In this document: positions 12,805 through 33,730 of the stretch, in pieces | How the letters are laid out: every line of letters starts with the position of its first letter | Position numbering within the stretch: the first letter of the stretch is position 1 | Assembly: GCA_964057225.1 (NCBI GenBank) | Contig: OZ059895.1 | Coordinates: 9,052,001-9,116,000 of the forward strand | DNA length: 64,000 nucleotides | From: Auanema rhodensis | Taxonomy: Eukaryota > Nematoda > Chromadorea > Rhabditida > Rhabditidae | Reading direction: 5' to 3' | Notes under the pieces: generated by a model | The model's input: the letters and a program-made list of their open reading frames with translations, nothing else | Told to the model about the DNA's origin: nothing | Databases searched by the model: none | Translations under genes and position numbers: made by a program

Positions 12805-13868
12805 TCCTGAAAACAATGAGAAAATAACAAGATATTTTTTAAATTAAAAAAAAATAAATAAAATGAAAGAGTAAAGAAAAAAATTGCTTAACATAAAGAA
12901 TTTACGCAGAGAAGGCGAAAAAAGACGTTAAGCAAGATGCATGTTGCCATATAGTTTATATTTAAAATTCATTTGTGAATACCTTTATTATATATAATAG
13001 TCAAGCTTTATAACACTTCCAAAAACATAATTTACAAAGGATAATAAAATTCACAGAGAGGGGCGGAGTTACGGGCGGCCGTCACATACTCTTTTGTACA
13101 CTTTTGCTTTTACGCAACACGCACATAAAGATACGCCACATGAGTTTTATATTTAACCACACAGTAAAAATTACCCACTCAATTTATATTTAATTAATAA
13201 AATTTAATCTTTTGTAATCAACTTGTACTGTATTTTTTCTAAGCTATTAGATAATATGTACTGCTTTCTTTGCAAAAATTGATTATATCACCATATGACA
13301 TTTCATTTAAGTCGAAAAATTTACCTAATTTTATAGGTGTTTATTGCTCTTATAATACATTTGTCATTGTACACAATGTTCTCGATAATAGAAATCTTTA
13401 TTGTTAATCACAATTGAAAACAAAACTGGTTCAGGAATGAAGTTAGAAAGGTTTAAAATGATATGTGACTGAAAGGTGCGCTAACATACAACTGCTATCA
13501 TCATTCGGAATGGAAGCCGGAACGCTGTCACCATAAGGCGGTTTTTAATGAAGAATTATGTCGCATATTTACATCGAGATATGCGCCTACTTCATATATA
13601 ATTTAAAAATTTAACTGATCCAAGAAGAGGATGGGAAGGCTGATAGCCATGAAGGCATTAAACGAAAAACCACGGTGACCAGAACTAGGTACCGACGCCT
13701 GGGTGTTCTTGACGACACTCAGTACTGAAGGGTCGACACCCCAAACATTACACATGCTGTTTTTTAATGAAGCTCATACTTCATTACCGTCACTCATGAA
13801 ATTCTGGTAATGTTATATCAAAATGACGCGTAATGCCAGATTTACAGAACCACAAGCTGGTAAAATTT
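12805..13868. other. SMG1/NDUFA4-like spacer with a GC-richer island
   Basis: About 1.06 kb between the SMG1 stop and the NDUFA4-like start. Mostly AT-rich, but 13060-13140 and 13480-13760 are markedly richer in G+C and look exon-like. On the minus strand 13755 to about 13608 encodes an open frame beginning MCNVWGVDPSVLSVV; part of the same block is also open on the plus strand. A second minus-strand block near 13555-13440 contains PPYGDSVPASIPNDDSS in frame. I could not join these with convincing splice sites. They may be a small gene or a non-coding RNA. Confidence 0.35.
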
Positions 13869-23699
<9,831 letters not shown>

Positions 23700-24559
23700 C
23701 TTTCTAAAAATACCACAAGTCCATTCACAATAATTACAAAAGCATCTTCACAATAAAACCCGTAATGTTATAATGCAGTAGAGAAGTTATGGAAAACTTC
23801 AAGTAACCGTATGCTCATACTTCGGAAGATTCCAAAGTATGCTGATAATCAAAGAGAGACACTTGTCGATAACCCTGTAAAATCGAAAAACTATTAAATA
23901 TCGAAGCATAATTGAACATAAATTGCAAGTTAAGCAGTTTACCCGCAAAAAAGAACTGGACTTGGATATGATAAATAGAGAATTAGGGAACACTAAGTTA
24001 AGAAAAGTCAAGATAGGATTAAATATGATTAGTATCTTTACCAGAAAATTACAAAGCACAACTTTCGTTTAATTTATAGTCAAAGAGATTATTAAATGAT
24101 GAAATACTAATTTTAAAGACACGGTATTTCAAACAACGAGATAACATATGAGAGTAAATTTGAAAAAGAAATTAAAGAAACTAGTTCATAAATAAGCAAA
24201 AAGATTTGTACCTTCAGATTATTGTTCTCATTAATAAATATGAAACACATATCCTTAATGACGGGGAAATAATATTTCATAAAGAACCACTTTTTATGAG
24301 CATTACGAGAAATTTAAAACGACGATGCATGCTGTTTACATGCCACATTTTGTAAATTGTTTTTAGTTGGGTTGTCTGTTTATGGTGTGCGTATTGTTTT
24401 TATAGTATAGTTAATTTTAACTCATGATCTAAGTAAGTTACAGTAAAAGTTTAAACATTTATTTCAATCAATTTTCTTATGTATTTAAAATCGGATTTTT
24501 TTTCATATTCTGTTTTTTTTTAAATTAAACTTTAAAAAATTATCATTACAGTGTCGTTT
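23700..24559. promoter_or_regulatory. SMG1/HMGCR divergent intergenic region
   Basis: Region between the SMG1 start (-) and the HMG-CoA reductase start (+). The block 23821-23874 is an exon-like piece on minus that splices in phase to SMG1. The sequence 24207-24280 on minus (MKYYFPVIKDMCFIFINE...) could be another 5' exon, but its phase does not connect cleanly. The remaining AT-rich 280 bp (24281-24559) should contain both promoters. No membrane-domain exon for the reductase is visible here. Confidence 0.4.
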
Positions 24560-26857
24560 ATGCAGTCTAAAGACCCCATTGGTAATATTGGGGCTCTGCT
24601 AGATGTGAAGAAATTCCTCGATGAGTTAGATGTTACCAAGTCTGATTGGAAAAATGAAGTTGTTAGGTTTGTAAATTTTTTAAAACTTCTTTTATAATGC
24701 CTGATTAGAATGGTTGTTAATGTTGTGGAACGGGAAATTACGAAAACGAATGTGAAGAAAAATGAGCGGAAGGCTCTCTTTTCCTTAGGAGATGAATTAG
24801 AAGAAGATCAACTCACAGGTTGTAAAATAAAATAAAGTAATTTTCTGACTTAATTCTTATTTAAAGTTAGTAACGATGTACATCAGACTAAAGAAGTAGG
24901 AACGCAGTGTGATTTAGATGAGAGTGTTACTGTTACTGTTACTGAAGATGGATCTCTTGATTCTATATCACGTGCTTGGAAAGAAGGTTTTTATTTTTTA
25001 TATTTTACTCTTTTCATCTTTAATTGTTTTAGGAGGAACTGTCAGACCAGGTGATGCTCTCCGGCTGTTGAACCGTGGATTAGCAAAGCAACGTGAGCTA
25101 GAATCGCGGTTTGATGTTGAGACGGCCATTGCGATTCGACGATCGTTTGTGTGCACGCGAGACTTTTCTTTTAAGAGTTTGCCATATAGAGGCTTTGATT
25201 ATAAATATGTAAGAAATCTGTTGTTTGACTTTGTCTATTACATACTTCAGGTGACGAACTCTTGTTGTGAAAATGTTATAGGGCATGTTCCCATTCCCGT
25301 TGGTGTTGCTGGTCCTTTAAGAATTAGTTGTAATTATAATACTCCATATAAAATAAAATATTTAAATTTAGCTGGTAATTCCGACAGAGTAGTTTTTGTT
25401 CCAATGGCTACGACAGAAGGAGCTCTGATTGCAAGTACCAATCGAGGTTGCAGTGCTATTCAGGTAAAATAGTTCGAACCTAAAAATCCAAAAAAGAAAC
25501 ATTTTGTAGAAATGCGGTGGTGTTTTGGCTATGGTTCATGATGACAAGATGACCAGAGCTCCTGTTGTTAAATTTCCCACACTTTTTGAAACTGTGTAAG
25601 AAAAACAGTTTTTTTTCTGTAATAACATTCATTTCAGGGAGTTCAAAAAGTGGCTTGATGAACCTAAAAATTTCGAGGCATTAAAAACTGTTTTTGATTC
25701 AACTAGCAGGTATTTAAAGATGATAGAATAATTATATAACACATTTATTACAGATATGCCAATTTGTGCAAAATAAATGTTGCGTTGAATGGAAACCAAG
25801 CATTTGTGCGTTTCAGTGCGAAAAGCGGTGATGCTATGGGTATGAATATGATTTCTAAGTAAGTTTTTTTTATTAATTCTTAACTTTTCCTATTTTTTTC
25901 AGGGCTTGTTCTATGGCAATAAAATTTCTAAAAGAACATTTTCCTAATATGGAAATTTTGGCGCTCAGTGGTAATTATTGTGTTGATAAAAAATCGTCTT
26001 CGATTAATTGGGTTTATGGACGAGGTCGTTCGGTAGTAGCTGAATGCGTTTTATCAAAAGATGTTGTGCAGTCGGTACTAAAAACTACTCCGAAGGATAT
26101 GGCCTATGTAGCTAGTGTATGATTGTTATTCATAATAAATTATAATTGTTTTATATTTCAGGCAAAGTTACAGCACGGATCTGCCATGGCAGGATGTTTA
26201 GGCGGAAATAATGCCCACGCAGCTAATATTGTTGCAGCTATTTTCTTGGCTACTGGACAAGTAGTTTTCTTTAACTATCTCTTTTCTAAATTAAAATTTT
26301 AGGACGCTGCTCAAGTGGTGTCTTCTTCCATGTGCTCTACTAGAATGGAAGAAACTGATGATGGTCAGTTGTACGTATCATGCAGCATGCCTTGTATAGA
26401 AGTAGGAACGGTTGGTGGAGGAACAATCTTACCACCACAAAATGAGTGCCTAAAGGTTTGAAAGCTTGAAGGTTTGAAAGTAATGCTATTTCATATGTTT
26501 AGCTGCTTGCTTGCGCTGGACCATCAGTTACCAAAGCGGGGTCGAATGCCGAAGCTTTAGCAGAGGTTATTGTTGCTACAGTTTTGGCTGGTGAACTTAG
26601 TCTAATGGCTGCCTTAGTTAAAGACGAACTGGTATCCAGTCATATGAAACTCAATAGGTATAATAATTTATTTTTTTAAAAAAATAAAAATTTTCAATGG
26701 TAAATATTATTTTTACAGATCTACACTTAAGCTTTATAACGTGGAAACGCCACAAACTTCTTCTGTTTCTCTCCTTGATTCGCAAGACAAGCCGGTTAGA
26801 GAACACTTTAGAACTAAGAAAAATAGTGAGCGTGCAGGTTGTTCTAATATTCTATGA
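24560..26857 (+). CDS. HMGCR: HMG-CoA reductase, class I catalytic domain without visible membrane domain
   Basis: NADPH-dependent 3-hydroxy-3-methylglutaryl-CoA reductase, making mevalonate. The spliced product begins [20 protein letters not shown], has a polar linker of about 130 residues (…[14 protein letters not shown]…[16 protein letters not shown]) and then the whole catalytic domain. Landmarks include [29 protein letters not shown] (catalytic Glu), [21 protein letters not shown] (catalytic Lys in DKK), [28 protein letters not shown] (catalytic Asp), [19 protein letters not shown] and [10 protein letters not shown] (catalytic His, and the serine equivalent to the AMPK-inhibited position). 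Ten exons with short introns. The first ATG lies 8 bases after an acceptor-like ATTACAG, and no upstream sterol-sensing exons exist before divergent SMG1. So a soluble enzyme is likely; this is inference. The C-terminal tail is short (…[11 protein letters not shown]). Confidence 0.93.
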
Positions 26858-27471
26858 AATACTATTAGTCTCTCCTAATCTTTTTTCATATAGTTTTGGC
26901 ATCATTGCCTTTTGTAATGTTAGTTTTTGTATTGTTTAGAATCCTACTAGCACTTTATTTTGTTGATTTTGCAAATTTTCTTAATAATCGCATAGTACTT
27001 GTATTTTTTATTTATCTACCACACAACATGCATGTAGTTTTTAGGTAGCTTCGAGGTATTTTTATTTGTCCTGATATAGGCCAATGTCTAAGACATTTTA
27101 CCATTCAAGAGTTGAACATAAACCTATTTTTTTATTCGTGTACTTTATGATATATTATATGAACAGCCTGAACAATTAAAAAAAAATTGAACATTAGGCA
27201 AAATATACAGTATTAATATTTTCTATAATTTGGTACACACGCACCAACGATATGCTGTAGTTACATTGCACTCTGTTTACCAGTTTGTGTCTGGGCAGCG
27301 AGAAGGCGGTGCAGATGATGTCGATTCGCTTGGTCATACGATGCGGCTGCTGCCGAATATTATTAAAGATATTTGTCGATATTGTGATGAATTTATAATT
27401 TATATTTCATTTGTTTTACGAAAAAAACAGTATAAAAATATAAGTAAGGCAATTATTTATAGTCTCAAGGA
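26858..27471. other. HMGCR/HAPSTR1 spacer
   Basis: 3' UTR of the reductase and upstream region of HAPSTR1. A GC-richer block at about 27230-27360 is open on both strands (plus: SGQREGGADDVDSLGH; minus: MTKRIDIICTAFSLPRHKLV) but no splice connection or family match is evident, so I do not call a gene. Confidence 0.4.
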
Positions 27472-28224
27472 ATGGCGAGCAATCAAAATCCATGTTTCTT
27501 GTCTGTAAAGGATTGTGGTGATTTTTTTATGGATGAAGATGAGGACACTAAACGACTCTGGAAAGATTTTCAGGTGTGTTGCTATCATGAAAAACAATGT
27601 TTCATGAATGATTTCTCCAGGCATGTGCCCAATCTATAACTCGTTTATATTCTGATTCTTCTTGGAAAAGTTTGCAAACGTCCGCAGCTAACACCACTCA
27701 GCTTTATAAGGTATATTTTAAGTTTTATTTCTTTAAATTATGTTTTTTGTTAAAGACATCCTTGGATGTTCGAAGATCAAGCCATGCTAATGGTTTCAGG
27801 GATGGCCGAACGGCTTTAGCTAAGGTATTATATGCATATATTTGGTTTTCTTTTTTGTTTCTATTGTTTTGCTATTTAGGAATTATTAGCAGCCATTACT
27901 TGCCGTAACCCAGTAGATATGCACACAATTTTGGACTATTTACGAAGAAATGTTGAAGGTGGTGTAGAAAGTCAACGCAGGTTTCTTGATGGTCATGATG
28001 GGGATGAGCAAGATGAGGAGCCAGGGTTAAAACTTTTTGAAGAGGTAGGTTTCAATAGAATACAGTGTTTAATTTTTATTTAGGTTTTGACTCCTAATAT
28101 ATCATCGAATGCCCGTGGTGGAGAATTAGATACGTTTTTGGCTGACCAAGTCCAGCGTCACCAACGCAAACGGCAGAGGGATACATCCCCTTCATCTTTA
28201 ATTAAGAAATTTAAAAAGCAGTAA
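27472..28224 (+). CDS. HAPSTR1: HAPSTR1 (C16orf72) family stress-response protein
   Basis: Homolog of the conserved HAPSTR1/C16orf72 family, which partners with the HUWE1 ubiquitin ligase in nuclear stress responses. Product begins MASNQNPCFLSVKDCGDFF and has the family core: LWKDFQACAQSITRLYSDSS, then QTSAANTTQLYKTSLDVRRS, then an alanine/leucine helix (TALAKELLAAITCRN). After an acidic variable segment (DGHDGDEQDEEPG) comes the conserved C-terminal motif GGELDTFLADQVQRH followed by a basic nuclear-localisation-like tail (KRQRD…LIKKFKKQ). Five exons, four short introns. The start follows an acceptor-like TTTATAG by 9 bases. Roughly 200 residues, somewhat shorter than the human protein because the disordered middle is reduced. 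Confidence 0.82.
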
Positions 28225-28797
28225 CAATTTTTGGTCTATATATATATATACATGATCCATATATCTTTATTATCAGTGAGCTTTCCTTCTGCATCTGTTT
28301 GATACAGATATCACCTATTATGTCAAGTTATAGAGTGATCTTAGGAATATTGTACATATGTTTATCTTTTTTTTACCTTTCATCTTGTACCAGGCCAATG
28401 CTAATATTTAAAATGTTCAGTATAGATAATCAATTGTGAACTGAACTTGCGAAGTTGTTTCAGTTTTAGTTAATTTTTTTTTCAATTTTGAATATTGTTT
28501 GACTAAGACTATCATTGCTAATGATCGGAGATTTAACAAGAGTTGCCTGTACCGGGTGTTGTTCGACATTTCCTTTTTTAATTTTAATTGTGTTTCGATC
28601 GTTTAAGCTTTGCTTTTTTTGTGTAACTAGCTATTCTCGTACTACATTTTTGTGAAAAGAGTCAGAGTTTTTCTTTAATTTGAAAAAAAAAAGTAAAGTT
28701 ATTGCTAATTTTTCTATATATTTGTGCTTCTGTTTTATACAGTTTGTATCGCGACTATTATAATTTTCTTCTAGTTCACCGAATTATAGTTGTTAAA
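28225..28797. other. HAPSTR1/IMP3 spacer
   Basis: AT-rich tandem-gene spacer. It should contain the HAPSTR1 3' UTR and the IMP3 promoter or trans-splice site (ATTATAG seven bases before the IMP3 ATG). No gene seen. Confidence 0.5.
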
Positions 28798-29526
28798 ATG
28801 GTTCGAAAACTGAAACTTCATGAGCAAAAGCTTTTGAGAAAAACTGATTTTGTTCAATGGGAAGTCGATCAACATGGTAAACAAAATGATATGCTCAGAA
28901 AGTTTGTTTATATTATATTGTCGCTAATTCAATCGATTATTTCAGATATTATATTCAAAAACGAGAACATTATGCTTTATATAACAAATTAGCAGCAGAA
29001 GTAGGTTATCATTGATAAATGTAGCATTTCATTTCTATTTTTCAGGCTCGATCTATAGCTGAAAAGTTAAAAGAACTTCCGTTGAATGATCCTTTTAGAA
29101 ATAAATGTATCAGAGAAATGCTCAGCAAATTTTATGCTGTTGGTATTATTCCAACTGCCGATTCAGCAGAACGCTTAGGAAAGGTTGTACTTAGATTTTA
29201 AGAAATTAAATATTTTGGCAATTCAGATTAGTGCTTCAAGTTTCGCAAGAAGAAGATTACCAGTAGTAATGAAAAATAGTGGAATGATCGATAGCATCAA
29301 AAATGCATCAGATTTTGTATGTTTTTTTTTTATTTGTTAAATATTTATTTTTTTATTCACTTAGGTTGAACAAGGTCATGTTAGAGTTGGGCATAAGCTT
29401 GTCACTGATCCAGCGTTTTTGGTAACCCGTGCTCAAGAAGATGCCATAACCTGGACAAACGCAAGTAAGATTCGTCAGCACGTTGCGAACTACAATAATT
29501 CTCGTGACGATTTTGAATTAGCCTAA
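28798..29526 (+). CDS. IMP3: U3 snoRNP protein IMP3
   Basis: Component of the U3 snoRNP/SSU processome (Mpp10-Imp3-Imp4 complex) in the nucleolus, needed for early pre-18S rRNA cleavage; belongs to the uS4 family. Starts [18 protein letters not shown], the classical IMP3 N-terminus. It continues [50 protein letters not shown], then the S4 RNA-binding domain ([34 protein letters not shown]). It ends [24 protein letters not shown]. Five exons with introns of about 40-50 bp. About 180 residues, normal for the family. Confidence 0.95.
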
Positions 29527-29771
29527 GCTGTACTTGCTATATCTTAACTGACAAATCTTTGGCTAACCCTGCTTTTGCGAGAGTTTGAACTCAATCTGTT
29601 CACAACACGTTGTTTATTGTTATGTGTTGAATGAAAATATTGTTTTTTGAATTAGTTAAATGAGTATTTTTGAAATTTCACATATTTTTATATTCTCTTC
29701 CAATGATAAGAGTGATCAATCCACAAAAAAGTTATAACATGCATTAATATTATTTTACTTTCAAATTAATG

Positions 29772-32700
29772 TCATACAGCGGGAATATTTTCTTCCTTTT
29801 CTTGAGTACTTTCTAATTCTTCTTCTGGTTCTTCTTCTGGCTCTTCTTCCACTACATGGGTAATGGTTTTGTTAGCTTGTCTACATAAAGCTGCCAGCAT
29901 TCTTGAAGGTTCGCCGGAAAAACCGGCTGCCCATGCCAGTCGATCCCTTAATGACTGAAATTTGTATTTTATGAAAAATATTAAAAAAAAAACTAGCCTG
30001 ATTTGTGTCTGAATAAAAATATCCGTTTATAGTTGTCTCAGCGTTAGAATTAGACATGAGTAAAGCTATAGCGTGAAAGAATGAAGCTAATATTCTATTT
30101 GAATCTATCAAACTTTGCTTGATTGCTCGTTGTTGATCAATGACGGACATTAACTAGATAAAAGTTTATAGAAATGATAAATGTAATTTATTTACTTGAT
30201 TATGAGCTTTATCCATGAGCATATCTAACGGAGTCAAGCTCTCTGTTTTAGTATTTCGCAACTTATTGGTAATAACAATCTGAATTTCTCTTACTTCTCT
30301 TGAAATACGTTCAATTTCCTTTTTCAAATTTTCTGATCGAGATTCAAGCTAAAACAAATATTTTTGATTGAATAATGATATGATGATAACCTGCAAATGA
30401 TTTTCCAATGCTGGGACAACTATCTCTAAAGGAACATTTCCATGTATGTTAACTCCATTTTCTAATTTTTCTAATCGAACGATCATTTCATGTACAATAA
30501 CATATAATATAGAAGGATCATCAGTTTGAATTCTATACCGATCTGTTAAGAAATAATATTACTTTCGGAAAATTGAAAGTTACTACTGTACTTGACTTAT
30601 TTGCTGCGAATATTGAAACTAAAGAATTCGAGCCATACATATATAAAGCTATTGACGTCGCATTATCGGTTTCAAACTCTATAAGCTTTTTAGTTTAAAG
30701 AAATGAAATTAGATTAGTTTACCTGGAAAGATATTAGCCAACGAAACAGCTGGTCTATCAGTATCTAATGTTATCTTATACTTAGCATTTCTCTCAGGTG
30801 ATGTTTCAAAGAAAAGTAATCTAATTGGAAGATCCACAGTTCCTGTGATTGTTGCTACAACATAGTTTTAAGTTTTTGGGAAATATTCGAGGCTGTTGTC
30901 CATTAGGAGTATGAAGAGACTTACCTTGAGAATCTGAAGCAATAGCCACGAGTTGCACAGTAGTATTGGGTGGCCAGGTATTATTTGGATCAACGGTAAA
31001 CGAAACTAGCGTTTCTTTCTGAGAATGTTCTTAAAATAAATTATTCATAAAATTTAGAGATCAATTAAATAAATTACTAAGAATTTGATATGAAAATGAT
31101 GAACGAATATTAAGATGAATTTTTTCTGCTGAACTAATTCCACTATATTGGATTGTCATAGTACAACTAGGTGCATCTCCTTTTGAACCCTAAGTGCAAA
31201 GAAAATATAAATTCAAAAATCATTTTAAAACAGACCATGCCACTTTTGTCAATTGTACCAATAATAAACTTCATTTGAAGATCACCAACTGAAGATATTG
31301 CTGAATCTAGTTTGATGTTATAATTCTCAAATTTCTTCCATCTTACGCATTGTTCCTGTTGTATCTTTAATGCTTTCTTCCATTTTTTTCAATTCCTGCA
31401 CTTTTGCGTTTAAATCAAGAATTTGATTATCCATGTTCACAACACGGTAGAGACTTGGCTCTGTTCCAAGATATCCTATAGAAACTCTTCCTTCATAAGA
31501 TAGTAAAGATAATAAATATTGATGAGTTGTACTGCAAAGGCATATATATAATCCGTTATATATCAAGATTAATACTTATAACTTCCGATTTCGATGGCTA
31601 TCGGAAGAAAATTAGTTTGACAGTTCCAAAGAAGGACATTATCTGCGTATATCAATAATGTATTTGTATTTACAGCAACACAAAATCTTGTTGATGTTAC
31701 AGCCACTTCAAAGCGAATAAATTATAAAATTTAGTAAAATTATATTACTTCCTGAACGATAAACGTGAAATGATGTAGCAATACAATCCAAACGAATTTG
31801 CCATCTGAACAAATATCTAATGAAACTGAAAAAACGGATAATTTACCTCAAATTTCCACCCGTGGTAAAACAAAAAATATTCCGACGGCAGAGGACAAGA
31901 ACAGATGGCTGAACTGGAGGACCATCATCCATAGCCATTTGCAATGCAACATCCCCAAGGCTACAAACCCAATCGAACTAAAAATAATTTTCTTAGATAC
32001 ATTACAGTTTATTTCAATAAACAAACATTATTACCGTTACACGTTTTCCTGTATTACTCAAACTGGCAATCAAACTGAATTTTGCTGCATGAAGACGAGC
32101 ACCAGATGCTATGATCACCGAAGCAGATGGAATATTATATCCTATAGGACCTGGATGCAATGCAGGAAGTGGACTTCTTGAAAAAATGCACTGATCTCCT
32201 AACAAAGAATAAATTAATCAAATAGTCGATTGTTTTTATCTTAAAAACCTTGAAAAAGAGTTAAAGCGCAGGAAACACTTTGAACAAGGATTTGGGAGCT
32301 ATGAGTCTGGTTATTAACAACCAAACACATATTATAAGCTGGTTCAGATAAAGGATGACTAAACATTTCTTGTAGATCAGTAAGAGCCAGATCACTTGCA
32401 TCTATAAGCATTATCAAGGCAATGTTGTTTCATGTTTGTTTTAATTTCTTTCATAAAAGTTTCACAAATATTCAAAAAAAAATATTTTAATGCATATATT
32501 CTAATTATCATATTAATTATATTTTAAATAAATATAATATTAGCTTTCCATATAACGAACCATATCGAAATCGGTAGTATGTCAATGAACTAGTGCTTAA
32601 AATTGCAATTGTTTTGCCAGAAATTGATAGGAATTCGCCAATAAGAATTTCGATTGCAGGTTTTCCTGTAGTCTTTTGTAACAGTAACGCTTCTTCAATC

Positions 32701-32929
32701 TTTTCTGAAGCTCCAGGATCAATAATACTTATGATCCCATCTTCGGAGCCAACAACTAACTGATCTAAAACATTTTTTATTCGTGTCATTCAAAGTGTTC
32801 ATAGATTACGGCGTGAAGATTGTAAAAAACTGATTACTGACCTCGATTATCCACTAGATTTCCCACCACAATGCAACTAGCACCGGGAAAATCATTTGTA
32901 TACCATTCTGATATATTGAAAAGAGACAT
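29772..32929 (-). CDS. BBS9: Bardet-Biedl syndrome 9 protein (PTHB1), BBSome subunit
   Basis: Subunit of the BBSome, the octameric coat that moves membrane proteins through cilia. Begins MSLFNISEWYTNDFPGASCI, like the family's MSLF…W start, followed by IVVGNLVDN and an N-terminal beta-propeller (VVGSEDGIISIIDPG, GKPAIEILIGEF). The middle has the GAE-type region and segments such as VDRYRIQTDDPSILYVIVHE. The C-terminal helical part includes LQLESRSENLKKEIERISRE and QRAIKQSLIDSNRILASFFHA. It ends with an acidic tail (EEEPEEEPEEELEST). About 13 short introns. The ATG follows an acceptor-like TTGTAG by two bases. An X-box lies 74 bp upstream. The presence of BBS9 implies the animal has cilia. Confidence 0.85.
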
Positions 32930-33292
32930 TTCTACAACAAAGTCTGGCTGGTATAGATTTTATTTCGAGTGTAAGCCCATTCTCATCAGGCTTTGCGACC
33001 GGGTTGCCAATAGCAACCTATCAACTGTGCGAACCTAAGGTCGCACAAAAAGTTTCACCTGCGAATCTTTTATCCAGAAATTAATTTGTTATTTGAACTG
33101 TTTTCATAACAAATTATTTTTTGTGAAAATTATATTTTGGTAGAAATTGTTTTCTCTCTGTATATCATCATAACAACAATAAATCAATAACTTTTAATAA
33201 TAATTAATATTTTAATATTGGAATGTAAATGCTCACAAATTTGGGGCAACAAAAAGCATTTCAAATTTATGTAAACTATGTTCACTTCAGCT
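32930..33292. other. BBS9 upstream region
   Basis: Holds the X-box (33003-33017) and a second perfect 7-bp inverted repeat TGTGCGA/TCGCACA with an 8-base loop (33026-33047). The rest is AT-rich 3' UTR of the adjacent membrane microprotein gene. No coding exon seen. Confidence 0.5.
33003..33017. promoter_or_regulatory. X-box (RFX/DAF-19 site) upstream of BBS9
   Basis: The sequence GTTGCC-AAT-AGCAAC fits the RFX X-box consensus RYYNYY-N(1-3)-RRNRAC at every position. It lies 74 bp upstream of the BBS9 start codon, within the range usual for ciliary-gene X-boxes. BBS genes are established targets of RFX/DAF-19. Binding itself is inferred. Confidence 0.7.
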
Positions 33293-33730
33293 TCACTTGG
33301 TCTTAACAGTCTTCTTTTGGTCCTTCTTGGCCCTACGGTCAGCAGCTTTTTGATCTTTTTCCTTGATCGAGTTCAGTAGTTTAAAGCCACAGAAAGCTGC
33401 AAATATAATTGATAACGCATTCCACTTCTTATATTCCAACTGATAACATTTATAATACAAACAGAAGACTATCAGTTACTTTATGCTACAAACGTCCGAA
33501 AAAAAACTTGAAGAATACTCAAAAGAATTCAGAAAGATTAATGACAATAGTCAAATAGCGTAATCGCACTATTAAATACTAGTCATGTTCCATAGTTCAT
33601 AATTTATATCAATGTTTCATGTAACATAAAGAAACTTACCTATGAGAGCAATAATAACAGCAGCTGGGAAAATGAAGACAGTATTGTCGAAAGATTGTCC
33701 AAATGGAGTCTTGCTGCCTAGTTCAACCAT
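33293..33730 (-). CDS. 64-residue single-pass membrane microprotein
   Basis: I do not recognise the family. Two exons joined in phase give a 64-residue protein that begins MVELGSKTPFGQSFDNT. One hydrophobic helix follows (VFIFPAAVIIALIAFCGF), then an extended basic-acidic helix (NSIKEKDQKAADRRAKK) and the C-terminus KKTVKTK. The layout, with a short N-terminus, one helix and a highly charged lysine-rich cytosolic tail, resembles small integral membrane proteins (SMIM-type) of the ER or mitochondria. The exon composition is clearly higher in G+C than the flanks, and the intron has good GTAAGT and TTTGCAG ends, so I believe it is a real gene. Function unknown. Confidence 0.6.

Noticed and set aside
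24918-25472. HMGCR fragment starting [14 protein letters not shown] with a hydrophobic N-terminus
   Set aside because: The leucine-rich start is out-of-frame read-through of a Thr/Val-rich exon and an intron; the spliced frame gives a polar linker instead, so this is not a membrane domain.
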